Shown here piece after piece: positions 8,282 through 17,692 of a stretch of 54,155 bases of DNA; position 1 is the stretch's first letter, and each line of letters starts with the position of its first letter. The notes under the pieces were generated by a model. That model was not told the origin of the DNA. It searched no databases and saw only the letters and a program-made list of their open reading frames with translations. The stretch is from Solobacterium sp. (lineage in GTDB: Bacteria > Bacillota_I > Bacilli_A > Erysipelotrichales > Erysipelotrichaceae): assembly GCA_015256455.1 (NCBI GenBank), contig JABZMB010000005.1, positions 1 through 54,155 on the forward strand, given 5' to 3'. The position numbers and the translations under genes were made by a program.

Positions 8282-10102
8282 ATGAAAGATATGATAGATA
8301 ATTTGAATCTGCAATCCCTTTTAGAGGAAAATAACTGGTTACAGGTACTTCTAAATCGACAAAAGATTGTTTTCAAACAAGAAAATATTAGTGGTTATCA
8401 GATTCATTTTTGTGATGATGAAATTGAAATTACTTATTCATCAATCGCACAAAGAAATCGTGCACTACTTGCTTTAACAACTTCTATGCAGGATGTCTTT
8501 GAAATCAGTGCTGTAAAAGATTTAGGTGTGATGGTGGACTGTTCTAGAAATGCAGTACCAAAAATAATAACGCTAAAGAAGTTCATTCGTTATTTATCCT
8601 TTATGGGATATACATTTCTAGGACTCTATATGGAGGATACGTTAAAGATTGATGGTGAACCATATATTGGCTATCAAAGAGGAGCGTATACAACAAAAGA
8701 TATTCAAGAGTTAGATACATATGCACAACAGTACGGAATTGAACTACGACCATACGTACAAACATTAGCGCATCTAAATCAAATTGTTCGGTATGAAGAA
8801 TATCAACAGATGATTGATGTAGATGACATTCTACTCGTTGGATCAAGCCGTACGCATGCATACCTTGAGAATCTATTTAGAACTTTAGATAAGGCATTTA
8901 GCACCCGTAAGGTAAATATTGGTATGGACGAAGCATTCATGTTAGGGCTAGGTAAGTACCTAACTGAACATGGTTATCAAAACCGTTTGGAGATCATGAA
9001 TCAACATTTACAGACGGTAAGAGAGATTGCTAGTAAATACAACTTTGAACTACAGATGTGGAGTGATATGTTCTTCCGCCTTACGGCAAATGGTAGTTAC
9101 TACAATCTTAGTCAAGAAAAGATTCAGGAAATTAAAGTTCCAGAAGGAATGAATCTAGCATATTGGGATTACTACTCAACGGATGTACAACATTATGCTG
9201 AAAATATAAAGCTTCATAGAAAATTATCACCAAATATATCGTTTGTAGGTGGAGCATGGAAGTGGACAGGATTTATTCCACACAACCGTTATAGTATTCA
9301 TGCATGCAAGGCAGCTATTGAGGCATGTGTTGAGCATCATATCGATGAGATTACATTTGCAGGTTGGGGAGATGATGGTGCAGAAACATCACTCTTTGCA
9401 ATCTTACCAGTACTATTTGTAAATGCGAATGAAATCTATGGCAACCATATGAGTGAGAAGAGCTTTGAAGTGTTAACAGGAATATCTCTGGATACATTCC
9501 TATCAATTGACGAAGTAAATCCATGTACTAAAGATGGATTTACACATAACAATGCTAGTAAGTACTTCCTATATAACGATTTATTGCAAGGTGTTTTCGA
9601 TTCTGTTGTACAACCTTCGATGATAAATGAAATTCAATCTGTGTTACCAAAAATTTCAAACATCTCAACTGAGATAAGCGAGTTGTCCTATTACTTCAAA
9701 ACAGTACAATCACTGATTGAAGTATTGGAGTTAAAACTCAATTTAGGCAATGAAATATATCATGCATACAAACAAAACGATTTACAAGCTTTTGATAAGA
9801 TTGTTAATCAAATACTTCCAGAGTTAATCAAACGTATCGAAACTTTCTATGATGCATTCAAACAACAGTGGCATCTTGAAAATCGCAATCAAGGTTTTGA
9901 AGTACAAACTATTCGTTTGGGTGGATTAAAGCAGAGAGTAATCGATGTACGTGAACAATTACTGGCATATCAGAAAGGAGAGGTTGAAAAAATAGACGAA
10001 CTAGAAGAAGAGCATTTAGATTTTCACTATTTTGATGATAGTTCGATAGAAAGACTGAATTATAATCTATGGTCACATATCGTATCGACATCAAAACTGT
10101 GA
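8282..10102 (+). CDS. GH20 beta-N-acetylhexosaminidase, GcnA-like, intracellular
   Basis: A 606-residue glycoside hydrolase family 20 protein resembling the intracellular streptococcal GcnA group. It would release terminal beta-GlcNAc or beta-GalNAc from imported oligosaccharides by substrate-assisted catalysis. Visible: MVDCSRN (85-90) opening the TIM barrel, LRPYVQTLAHLNQ (155-167), and the catalytic Asp-Glu pair D216-E217 in NIGMDEA. There is no signal peptide. It is the first gene of an operon continuing into an ABC importer, DUF4127 and ATPase. The start at 8282 has no ribosome binding site; M4 (8291) is an alternative but lacks one as well. Confidence 0.88.
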   Translation: MKDMIDNLNLQSLLEENNWLQVLLNRQKIVFKQENISGYQIHFCDDEIEITYSSIAQRNRALLALTTSMQDVFEISAVKDLGVMVDCSRNAVPKIITLKKFIRYLSFMGYTFLGLYMEDTLKIDGEPYIGYQRGAYTTKDIQELDTYAQQYGIELRPYVQTLAHLNQIVRYEEYQQMIDVDDILLVGSSRTHAYLENLFRTLDKAFSTRKVNIGMDEAFMLGLGKYLTEHGYQNRLEIMNQHLQTVREIASKYNFELQMWSDMFFRLTANGSYYNLSQEKIQEIKVPEGMNLAYWDYYSTDVQHYAENIKLHRKLSPNISFVGGAWKWTGFIPHNRYSIHACKAAIEACVEHHIDEITFAGWGDDGAETSLFAILPVLFVNANEIYGNHMSEKSFEVLTGISLDTFLSIDEVNPCTKDGFTHNNASKYFLYNDLLQGVFDSVVQPSMINEIQSVLPKISNISTEISELSYYFKTVQSLIEVLELKLNLGNEIYHAYKQNDLQAFDKIVNQILPELIKRIETFYDAFKQQWHLENRNQGFEVQTIRLGGLKQRVIDVREQLLAYQKGEVEKIDELEEEHLDFHYFDDSSIERLNYNLWSHIVSTSKL

Positions 10103-10141
10103 GGTATCAAAACCACTTAAATAATTAACAGGAGGAAAGAC

Positions 10142-11398
10142 ATGAAGAAAAAATTATTGAGTGCAGTATTTGCGGCCATGTTAGCTGTAGGTAGTTTAAC
10201 AGGCTGTGGTAACAAAGCATCAGAAGCAAGCACAAGTAAGACAACAATCGAATTCTGGACAATCGACCTGAAGGCAAATTTCGAAGATTATTTTAAAACA
10301 ATGATTGCAAACTATGAGAAGGAAAACCCAAATGTAGAGGTTAACTGGACAGATATTCCTTACGCAGATATGCAATCTAAATTGGTAGCTGCAGTAGCAG
10401 GTGGAACAGCACCAGATGTAGTAAACCTCAATACACAATTTGCATTAACATTGGCTGGTAAGGGCGCACTTGTTGATTTAAACAAGGAAGCTACAGCAGA
10501 ACAAAAATCAATTTATAATGAAGGCTTATGGAATTCAGCTAAGATTGGTGATTCTGTATATGCATTCCCATGGTATGCTTCACCAGATATTATGTTCAGC
10601 AATAAGGAACTAATTGCAAAGGCTGGAATCAAAGAACCACATACATACGCAGAAGCATTGAAAGAAGCAGAAGACTTCTACAATAAGACAGGCGCATACC
10701 TATTCTTACCTGAAGGATTCTTCAATATGTTAGTATCTGAAAATATCGATATCTTATCTAAAGATGGTAAGAAAGCAGCTTTCAATACAGACCAGACAGT
10801 GGCCTTACTTGAACAATACAAAGCATTAACAGACAAGGGTGTTCTTCCTAAGACAAACTGGGGTTCATGGGATGAAGCATTGAAACTATTCGAATCAAGC
10901 AAATTAGCCATTGTAAGTTCATCAGGTTCTTCTTTAGGCAGAATTAAGGATGAAGCACCAGATGTATACAAACTCATCAATGTATCTACACCATTAACAG
11001 GTTCTAATGGCTTAAGCAGAAATCCATTAATGAACTTAGTAGTTCCAACAGCAAGTAAGAATCATGAAGCAGCCATCAAGTTTGCAAACTATGTTACAAA
11101 TGATGAAAATCAGCTTGCATTCTGCAAACTTGTATCTATTTTCCCATCTACAACAAAGGCATCTGAAGATCCATTCTTCACATCTAATACATCTACTTTA
11201 GAAGGAGAAGCAAGTGCTATGTCTGCAAAGGCAAGCTTAACTTCACAGGACTTCTCACTAGGTATTGCTAGCCAAGATGCTATCGCTACAGCCATCAACA
11301 AGGCTTATGAAGCAAGCATCATCAATGGTGAAGATATCCGTGCATCACTCAAGCAAGCAGAAGAAGATGTAAACAAGATTCTCAGCGAAGCGAAGTAA
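10142..11398 (+). CDS. Sugar ABC transporter substrate-binding lipoprotein
   Basis: A 418-residue family 1 extracellular solute-binding protein. It has a lipoprotein signal ending in LTGC, with C22 as the lipidated residue, and maltose-binding-like segments (IEFWTIDLKANFE, NVEVNWTDIPYADM, GTAPDVVNLN). It captures oligosaccharides outside the membrane and delivers them to the permeases at 11464 and 12362. The ribosome binding site AGGAGG is well placed. The preceding GH20 gene suggests the ligand is a hexosamine-containing oligosaccharide. Confidence 0.92.
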   Translation: MKKKLLSAVFAAMLAVGSLTGCGNKASEASTSKTTIEFWTIDLKANFEDYFKTMIANYEKENPNVEVNWTDIPYADMQSKLVAAVAGGTAPDVVNLNTQFALTLAGKGALVDLNKEATAEQKSIYNEGLWNSAKIGDSVYAFPWYASPDIMFSNKELIAKAGIKEPHTYAEALKEAEDFYNKTGAYLFLPEGFFNMLVSENIDILSKDGKKAAFNTDQTVALLEQYKALTDKGVLPKTNWGSWDEALKLFESSKLAIVSSSGSSLGRIKDEAPDVYKLINVSTPLTGSNGLSRNPLMNLVVPTASKNHEAAIKFANYVTNDENQLAFCKLVSIFPSTTKASEDPFFTSNTSTLEGEASAMSAKASLTSQDFSLGIASQDAIATAINKAYEASIINGEDIRASLKQAEEDVNKILSEAK

Positions 11399-11404
11399 TG
11401 ATTG

Positions 11405-11440
11405 ATGTTTCCCCGAGCATAATCTAGCTTGGGGAAACAT
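11405..11440 (+). promoter_or_regulatory. Intercistronic hairpin after the binding-protein gene
   Basis: ATGTTTCCCCGAGC (11405-11418), an 8-base loop, GCTTGGGGAAACAT (11427-11440): a 14-bp stem with one G-U. No T-run follows, so it is more likely an mRNA-stabilising or partial-termination element that keeps binding protein in excess over permeases than a full terminator. Confidence 0.7.
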
Positions 11441-11463
11441 ATTTATACACAAGGAGGATATGC

Positions 11464-12369
11464 ATGAGTCTCACAAATAAAATGGTATCTCGAAGAAAAA
11501 GAAGAGAAACAAGAACGGCGTATGCCTTCATGACACCAGCTTTGATTATTATTACAGTCTTTACAATCATACCTATCATTGGCAGTTTGATACTGATGTT
11601 CTATAACTACTCCGTTTTAGGAGAAACAAAGTTTGTGGGTTTCCAAAACTTTATCAGTGCTTTTCAAGATAGAGAGTTTTTGATTGCGGTAAAGAATTCA
11701 ATTGTATTTGTAGTCATCGTACCAATCATCCAGATTTTATCGATTCTAATTGCATTATTTGTAAATCGAAAAATACCAGGAATTAGTCTATTCCGTACAT
11801 TATTCTATATTCCAGTCGTTACTTCCATGGTAGCTGTATCTATCATTTGGGGATTCATCTTTGACCCACATGGAATTATCAATACTTTACTGATGGACCT
11901 AGGCTGGATTACCCAACCATTTGGCTTTTTAAGTGATAAGTATGCGGCAATGCCATGCTTAATGTTTATAACATTATGGCAAGGATTAGGATACTACATG
12001 ATGATGTATCTAGCAGGTCTACAAGGCATTCCACAAGAACTCATCGAAGCTGCGAAAATCGATGGTGCGACAAACTTAGAAACAATTATAAAAGTCAAAA
12101 TACCATTATTGAAACCATATATCTGGTTATGTACTTTGAATTCTGTTATTTCTGCGATTGGTGTATTTGATGTTGTATTCGTACTAACTAAGGGTGGACC
12201 AAATAACGCAACAATGGTTATCAACTACTATTCCTACGTAAAGGCCTTCGGTGACTTCCAATTTGGATACGCAGCCGCAATCGGAGCTTTACAGGCAATT
12301 ATTACAAGCACATTAAGTATTGCAGTGTTTGTATATGGTAAGAAAGGAGGTATGTCAAATAATGAATAG
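11464..12369 (+). CDS. Sugar ABC transporter permease 1 (MalF/UgpA type)
   Basis: A 301-residue inner permease with about six membrane helices beginning at residue 22 (AFMTPALIIITVFTIIPIIG). The cytoplasmic EAA loop is at about residue 190 (ELIEAAKIDGATNLETIIKVK), which docks on the ATPase. The ribosome binding site is AAGGAGG. Its stop codon overlaps the next gene by 8 bases (ATGAATAG), indicating translational coupling of the two permeases. Confidence 0.93.
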   Translation: MSLTNKMVSRRKRRETRTAYAFMTPALIIITVFTIIPIIGSLILMFYNYSVLGETKFVGFQNFISAFQDREFLIAVKNSIVFVVIVPIIQILSILIALFVNRKIPGISLFRTLFYIPVVTSMVAVSIIWGFIFDPHGIINTLLMDLGWITQPFGFLSDKYAAMPCLMFITLWQGLGYYMMMYLAGLQGIPQELIEAAKIDGATNLETIIKVKIPLLKPYIWLCTLNSVISAIGVFDVVFVLTKGGPNNATMVINYYSYVKAFGDFQFGYAAAIGALQAIITSTLSIAVFVYGKKGGMSNNE

Positions 12370-13195
12370 AAAGAAATTGCGTCAGAAAGACATCGTCAAT
12401 TTGATATTTACTTATATCTGCTTAATTGCGATAGCGATCTTATGTGCTGGCCCATTTATTTGGCTCCTACTATCTTCCCTTCGTACAGGTGCCAATATTT
12501 ATGATTTACATTTTAGGTTAGAAGATTTTACTTTCTCGAATTATATTGGCGTAATCCAATATATGAATCTAGGAAAGTATGTACATAATACTTTAATTAT
12601 TACAGTGGGTGGTATTTTCTTGGATGTTTTACTTTCATCCATGTGTGCATATCCACTCGCAACGATGAATTTCAAGGGGAAGAAGATTATCTTTGGAATC
12701 TTAGTTTCTACAATGATTATTCCAGCAGCTGCTGGTATGATTATCAACTACTTAACAATTACAAAACTAAAATTATTGAATACACTACTAGGTGTTATCT
12801 TACCAAGTTCGGTGAAAACATTCAGTATTATCTTGATGCGTCAAGCATATCTTGGTGTTCCAAGAGAACTGATTGAAGCAGCCAGAATTGATGGTGCAAG
12901 TGAATTTAGAATTTGGTGGAAGATTATGTTACCAGGTATTATGCCAAGTATCTCCACAATTGTAATCTTTGACTTTATTGGATACTGGAATGCATTCTTA
13001 TGGCCGATCATCGTTTTACAAGATCCAGATAAATATCCATTAGCCACTGCATTACAATATCTAAATGGATCATTTAGCTATAAGTTTGGATATGTCGCAG
13101 CTGGTACTATCATTTCCATTATTCCTGTACTCGCTGTATTTATCTTATGTCAGAAGAACTATATTGAAGCGGTGAGTGGCGCTGTAAAGGGATAA
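12362..13195 (+). CDS. Sugar ABC transporter permease 2 (MalG/UgpE type)
   Basis: A 277-residue permease with six hydrophobic segments and an EAA loop (ELIEAARIDGASEFRIWWKI) near residue 180. The start at 12362 (MNRKKLRQ) was chosen because AAGGAGG lies at a usual distance; an upstream in-frame ATG at 12320 would overlap the first permease much more and has no ribosome binding site. It forms the transport channel with the 11464 product. Confidence 0.92.
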   Translation: MNRKKLRQKDIVNLIFTYICLIAIAILCAGPFIWLLLSSLRTGANIYDLHFRLEDFTFSNYIGVIQYMNLGKYVHNTLIITVGGIFLDVLLSSMCAYPLATMNFKGKKIIFGILVSTMIIPAAAGMIINYLTITKLKLLNTLLGVILPSSVKTFSIILMRQAYLGVPRELIEAARIDGASEFRIWWKIMLPGIMPSISTIVIFDFIGYWNAFLWPIIVLQDPDKYPLATALQYLNGSFSYKFGYVAAGTIISIIPVLAVFILCQKNYIEAVSGAVKG

Positions 13196-13199
13196 TATT

Positions 13200-14702
13200 A
13201 TGAAAAAGATTGTTTTATTACCCATGGATGAAAGACCATGTAACTATAAGTTCCCAAAGCGCTTATTTGAAAATGAAGAAATACAAATTATTGAACCTGA
13301 ACAATTAGGCTTTAAAAAAGATGGTGCAGACTATCAAGCTATCAAAGAATTCTTATGTAAGGAATGTAAGGATGCCTATGGTTTGATTATCTCCATGGAT
13401 ATGTTGTTGTATGGAGGGTTAATTCCATCACGTATTCATCATCAAGATGAAGAAATCCTAATAAAGAAGTTGGAAACAATCAAAGAATTAAGAAGGAAAA
13501 ATCCAAACTTAAAAATCTTTGCATTCCAATGTATCATGCGTTGCCCAAGTTATTCTAGTTCAGATGAAGAGCCTGATTATTATGAAGAATACGGAAAACA
13601 GATTCATGATTTAGGCGAAGCAGTAAACATGCATCAGGTTGGGATTTCGCAAGGACAACGTATTAGTGAATTGACCAAAGAAATTCCAGAAGAATATATC
13701 GAGGACTTCATTTCACGTAGAGAAATCAATCGTCAGATGAATATGAATGTCATCGACTTATTACAAGAAGGGTATTTAGATAGTTTGATCATTCCACAAG
13801 ATGATTCCACAACATATGGATATCCTGCAATGGATCAAAAAGTAATCCGTGAAAAAATTCAAGAATTAGGATTAATTGATAGAGTATTAATCTATCCTGG
13901 TGCTGATGAAGTAGAACTTACATTATTTGCACGCATGTTAAATACGATTAAGGGTAAATGTCCAAAAGTATATGTAAAATATGCATGCGAGAAGTCTAAG
14001 CAGATTGTACCACTGTATGAAGGGTTCCCATTAGATTCTACAGTCGCTTATCATATTCTATCGGCTGGTTGTCAACAAACATTCAGTTTTGAACAAGCGG
14101 ATATTATTCTGGCTCTCAGTGCTCCATCTGAAAATATGGAAGAAGCAGAGTATCAACCTTCCATTCATACAAGTTATTCGATTGACCGTAATCTAGCAGA
14201 GTTCTTACGTTTTATTAAGATGAGACTTGCAGAAGGGAAGGTTGTTTCGATTGCAGATAATGCATATGCAAATGGTGCAGATCTTTCTCTTATCCAATTA
14301 TTAAATACGAATGGGTTGCTTCTAAAAGTGAGTGGATATGCAGGGTGGAATACTTCTGCAAATACTATTGGAACAGCAATTGCAGAAGCAGTAAACTACC
14401 TATATTATGGACAATCACAAAATCAAATGGATTTTATCATACAAAGATATCTTGAAGATGCAGGATATTGTGCAAAAGTTAGAACACAGGTCAAGAATAA
14501 CTTACCTGCAGGTATGAACTACTTCGATGTCAAAGAAAAAGATGGTGTTGTAAGTCAAATGGTAAGTGCACAACTACAAGAATTTGCTGGACAATATTTA
14601 TCTTCAATCAAATCAGAAATAAGAATCAAGGACGTAAAGATGCCATGGAAACGTATGTTTGAAGTGGATTTAGATGCAAGTTGGCAAGAAAGTGAGAAAT
14701 AA
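13200..14702 (+). CDS. DUF4127 family protein
   Basis: A 500-residue protein recognised as DUF4127 by its characteristic blocks: LLPMDERPCNYKFP at the N-terminus, SMDMLLYGGLIPSR near residue 76, IIPQDDSTTYGYPAMDQ near residue 200, YPGADEVELTLFARM near 235, and a late YAGWNTSANTIGTAIA. Asp/Glu-rich conserved blocks suggest an enzyme, but no activity is established to my knowledge. It is soluble with no signal peptide. It sits inside the amino-sugar ABC operon, 4 bases after permease 2 and 2 bases before the ATPase gene, so it is cotranscribed and likely acts on the imported sugar. The ribosome binding site is AAAGGG. Confidence 0.85.
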   Translation: MKKIVLLPMDERPCNYKFPKRLFENEEIQIIEPEQLGFKKDGADYQAIKEFLCKECKDAYGLIISMDMLLYGGLIPSRIHHQDEEILIKKLETIKELRRKNPNLKIFAFQCIMRCPSYSSSDEEPDYYEEYGKQIHDLGEAVNMHQVGISQGQRISELTKEIPEEYIEDFISRREINRQMNMNVIDLLQEGYLDSLIIPQDDSTTYGYPAMDQKVIREKIQELGLIDRVLIYPGADEVELTLFARMLNTIKGKCPKVYVKYACEKSKQIVPLYEGFPLDSTVAYHILSAGCQQTFSFEQADIILALSAPSENMEEAEYQPSIHTSYSIDRNLAEFLRFIKMRLAEGKVVSIADNAYANGADLSLIQLLNTNGLLLKVSGYAGWNTSANTIGTAIAEAVNYLYYGQSQNQMDFIIQRYLEDAGYCAKVRTQVKNNLPAGMNYFDVKEKDGVVSQMVSAQLQEFAGQYLSSIKSEIRIKDVKMPWKRMFEVDLDASWQESEK

Positions 14703-14704
14703 GA

Positions 14705-15814
14705 ATGGCAAGTCTATCATTGAAAAATATTAATAAGGTATATGACAATGGAGTCCATGCGGTCAAAGATTTTAATCTTGAAATTCAGGATAAAGAGTTT
14801 GTTATCTTTGTAGGACCATCTGGTTGTGGTAAGTCTACAACACTACGTATGGTAGCTGGTCTAGAGGAAATTACATCTGGTACTCTTGAAATCGACGGAA
14901 AAGTTGTTAATGATGTTGAACCTAAAGATAGAGATATTGCGATGGTCTTCCAAAGCTATGCATTATACCCACATATGACAGTTTATGAAAACATGGCATT
15001 TGGTTTAAAATTACATAAAGTCCCAAAAGATGAAATTAAAAATCTTGTTATGGAAGCTGCAAAGATTCTTGATCTAGAAAAATTATTAGATCGCAAGCCA
15101 AAGGCTTTGTCTGGTGGACAAAGACAGCGCGTTGCGATGGGTAGAGCGATTGTTAGAAATCCGAAAGTCTTCTTAATGGATGAACCTCTTTCTAATCTAG
15201 ATGCGAAACTACGTGTACAGATGCGTATCGAAATCGCAAAACTACATGAAAGATTAGGTGCTACAATTATCTATGTCACACACGACCAGACAGAAGCGAT
15301 GACATTAGGAACACGTATCGTTGTTATGAAGGATGGTCTTGTGCAACAAGTTGATTCTCCAAAGAATTTGTATGAAAAGCCAAACAACCTCTTCGTCGCA
15401 AGTTTCATTGGTTCTCCACAGATGAATTTCTTAGATGCAGTTGTTGTAGAAGATGGAGAGTCCATCAAACTACAAGTTGGAAAGAAAGAGCTCACCCTAC
15501 CAGCACAAAGAGGAAACCTCTTACGTCAAAAGGGTTATGTTGGAAAGACAATCGTACTAGGAATTCGTCCAGAAAATGTATACGATTCAAAACTATATCA
15601 ATTGGATGATTACGATAATACAATTGAAGCAGAGATTAAAGTTTATGAATTACTCGGTGCAGAAATCTTCTTGTATTTCGATGTAGAAGGAAAACAGATG
15701 ATTGCAAGAGTAAATCCAAATACAGCATTAGCAAAGGGTGATACTGCAAAGTTTGCATTAGATATGAATAAGGCACATCTCTTTGATAAAGAAACAGAAC
15801 AGGTAATTAGGTAA
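14705..15814 (+). CDS. Sugar ABC transporter ATPase, MsmK/UgpC type
   Basis: A 369-residue CUT1-type ATPase that powers the 11464/12362 permeases. Walker A is GPSGCGKST (37-45), the Q-loop is in FQSYALYPH, the signature is LSGGQRQRVAMGRA, and Walker B is VFLMDEPLSNLD. A C-terminal regulatory OB-like domain starts at about residue 235 and contains GIRPENV. Such ATPases often serve several sugar importers, but this one is encoded in the same operon as its permeases. Confidence 0.94.
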   Translation: MASLSLKNINKVYDNGVHAVKDFNLEIQDKEFVIFVGPSGCGKSTTLRMVAGLEEITSGTLEIDGKVVNDVEPKDRDIAMVFQSYALYPHMTVYENMAFGLKLHKVPKDEIKNLVMEAAKILDLEKLLDRKPKALSGGQRQRVAMGRAIVRNPKVFLMDEPLSNLDAKLRVQMRIEIAKLHERLGATIIYVTHDQTEAMTLGTRIVVMKDGLVQQVDSPKNLYEKPNNLFVASFIGSPQMNFLDAVVVEDGESIKLQVGKKELTLPAQRGNLLRQKGYVGKTIVLGIRPENVYDSKLYQLDDYDNTIEAEIKVYELLGAEIFLYFDVEGKQMIARVNPNTALAKGDTAKFALDMNKAHLFDKETEQVIR

Positions 15815-15822
15815 TATAGCGT

Positions 15823-16275
15823 ATGAATGATGCATACTATGAATTAGCGGTTAAAAGAAATAGACCAGAATTAAAATATGTTTTATATGTTGTGGCTGAC
15901 CTGCTTGCATGTATCTTATTTTTGATAGCCGGTTTCACCAAACCGCTCTATTGGATTGGTTCAGCTATTACACTGCTATTCTTCTATGTATATTTACGAT
16001 TACGTCTATATGAAGAATATGAATATATCTTAGTTAACGATGAATTAACCATCGATGCAATCTTCCACAAGGAAGCTCGCAAAGCACTTGCTAGATGCAA
16101 TGTTAAGGATATTCAATCCATCAAGTTGAATGCAAATGATGAAAAGGGTATGGATTACTCTGATGGAAATCATAAAGTAGCGTTATATCTAAACAAAGGT
16201 GATGTATTCCTACTTTCACTTGATGAAAAGATGCTAACGATGTTAAAGAGATATATTAGAAACATTGAACAGTAA
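15823..16275 (+). CDS. Small membrane protein, DUF6106-like
   Basis: A 150-residue protein that starts MNDAYYELAVKRNRPE, then two membrane helices (about 22-41 and 43-60) and a C-terminal soluble domain with alternating hydrophobic residues, perhaps PH-like. It resembles DUF6106 proteins of Firmicutes, a recognition I hold only loosely. It follows the ATPase gene by 8 bases and precedes a terminator, so it is the last gene of the GH20-ABC operon by position. There is no Shine-Dalgarno sequence; it may be translated by coupling. Confidence 0.7.
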   Translation: MNDAYYELAVKRNRPELKYVLYVVADLLACILFLIAGFTKPLYWIGSAITLLFFYVYLRLRLYEEYEYILVNDELTIDAIFHKEARKALARCNVKDIQSIKLNANDEKGMDYSDGNHKVALYLNKGDVFLLSLDEKMLTMLKRYIRNIEQ

Positions 16276-16278
16276 AAG

Positions 16279-16313
16279 AAAACCTTCTTTCTATTCCTAG
16301 GAAGAAGGTTTTT
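16279..16313. terminator. Bidirectional terminator
   Basis: AAAACCTTCTT (16279-16289) pairs with AAGAAGGTTTT (16302-16312), with A-rich and T-rich flanks. It separates the convergent ABC operon and AraC-type regulator gene. Confidence 0.85.
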
Positions 16314-16317
16314 CTAA

Positions 16318-17484
16318 TTAATCAATCTGATCGTAAATCTTGCGTGCATACTCACTAGGAGTAATGCCATAACTCTGTGTAAATTTACGAGAGAAGTAGT
16401 GAATAGAATTAAAACTCAACATAGACGCAATCTCCGTAATAGTGTAATCACCTTTACGAATGAGTAATCGACTCTGATTCAACTTTGCAGTATTAATATA
16501 TTGTTTCGGTGGTACTTGGAGATTATTTTTAAATAAGTTCTGTAATGTACTGCGTGAGATGGCAAATCGATCACAAATTTGTTCGATGGGAAGTGGCTCT
16601 AAAATATGCTTGTGAATGTACTCGAGAATTTCTTCTACGAGACGATCTTCAAAGTGCTGGTTAACCGGTGTGATAGGCTTAGGCATCTTCTTTGCATTTG
16701 CATACATGTGGAATGAAATGAGAATCTGCTCTAAACAAGAAATCATTCCATCATACTTAAATGGATTTCCTTGATCCGATGTAGAAACAAAGCGATTGAT
16801 ATCATCCTGCATTTCGCGTGTACAACTGATAACGCGATTTGAAACCAAATCTGTGTGAACACCATCTGCCGCAAAGATAACTGTTAAGTAGGAACATGGA
16901 TTATCAGAAGATACTTTTTGGTCATGGAATTGTCCGGGAACATATAACATGCATTCATTCATGCCAATCGTATAGGACTTACCATCTACTGTTGTATCTA
17001 AAGAGCCTTGATCAACGCAAGTTAATTCATAGTAATTATGTGTCTCTCCTAAGAAGGAGTATGCAGGGCGTTTTACAACATAATAGTAAGCAATAATTTC
17101 AGAGATACGAATCTTTGGTGAAATACTCTCGTACACAAATGGTTTTGGTAATGTGTAGGTTGTTTTTGTCGCGTGTTTTGGAATATATAAGCGATAAACA
17201 ATATGTTCGCTCATTGATGTTAGGTTGAAATAAACATCAGGCTCAATACGTACACGGCGGTGTAACGCAAAACTTTCAATAGAATCTACCTCGGGAACAC
17301 GGACAACACCAACCATGGCCATTCCTTCAAAAGCTTCTAAAAAAACGGCTTGATTATAAGAATACATATCGTGGATTTCTTTTGTTGAGACTGTAAACTC
17401 TTCAACAATGAAATCCTCATCTGGAATATTTTGGACAATTGTACCAAATTTAACGAAATTAGAACTAGTTGTCTTACTAATCAT
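16318..17484 (-). CDS. AraC-family transcriptional regulator
   Basis: A 388-residue regulator. The C-terminal 100 residues hold the two AraC helix-turn-helices (FAISRSTLQNLFKNNLQ and the signature around FSRKFTQSYGITPSEYAR). A cupin-like segment (about 175-215; MNECMLYVPGQFHDQ) probably senses a sugar. The N-terminal 130 residues are unassigned. It diverges from the PTS EIIB-IIC-IID operon and is its likely activator. The ribosome binding site AAGGAG lies 8-10 bases before the ATG. Confidence 0.9.
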   Translation of the reverse strand: MISKTTSSNFVKFGTIVQNIPDEDFIVEEFTVSTKEIHDMYSYNQAVFLEAFEGMAMVGVVRVPEVDSIESFALHRRVRIEPDVYFNLTSMSEHIVYRLYIPKHATKTTYTLPKPFVYESISPKIRISEIIAYYYVVKRPAYSFLGETHNYYELTCVDQGSLDTTVDGKSYTIGMNECMLYVPGQFHDQKVSSDNPCSYLTVIFAADGVHTDLVSNRVISCTREMQDDINRFVSTSDQGNPFKYDGMISCLEQILISFHMYANAKKMPKPITPVNQHFEDRLVEEILEYIHKHILEPLPIEQICDRFAISRSTLQNLFKNNLQVPPKQYINTAKLNQSRLLIRKGDYTITEIASMLSFNSIHYFSRKFTQSYGITPSEYARKIYDQID

Positions 17485-17502
17485 ATTTCACCATCTCCTT
17501 AC

Positions 17503-17525
17503 CTGTAAAATAGCATACTTTACAG
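17503..17525. promoter_or_regulatory. Inverted repeat upstream of the AraC-type gene
   Basis: CTGTAAA (17503-17509), 9 bases, TTTACAG (17519-17525): a perfect 7-bp inverted repeat 19-41 bases before the regulator start. Candidate operator, possibly autoregulatory; the binding protein is unknown. Confidence 0.45.
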
Positions 17526-17634
17526 ATGAAAGAAATGAAAAATCAACAAAAGAATATTTTTCGTTACCGAAAAGTACACTACTTTTGAACAAAAATGTAA
17601 ATATTATGTGACACTTAATGATAATATATAAACA

Positions 17635-17648
17635 TGAGAGCGCTTTCT
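17635..17648 (+). promoter_or_regulatory. cre-like site upstream of the PTS operon
   Basis: TGAGAGCGCTTTCT matches the cre consensus except at the last base and shares the AGCGCTTTC core with the palindrome at 8245-8256. It lies 45 bases before the EIIB start, downstream of AT-rich promoter-like sequence, so CcpA repression by roadblock is plausible. Confidence 0.65.
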
Positions 17649-17692
17649 ATATTGATGATGGCGCATATACTCAAAGAGAAAGGAGTAAGGAA

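Noticed and set aside
17618..17692. A 25-residue N-terminal extension of EIIB from the ATG at 17618
   Set aside because: It has no ribosome binding site, runs through the cre-like site, and the family N-terminus begins at 17693 with AAAGGAG before it.
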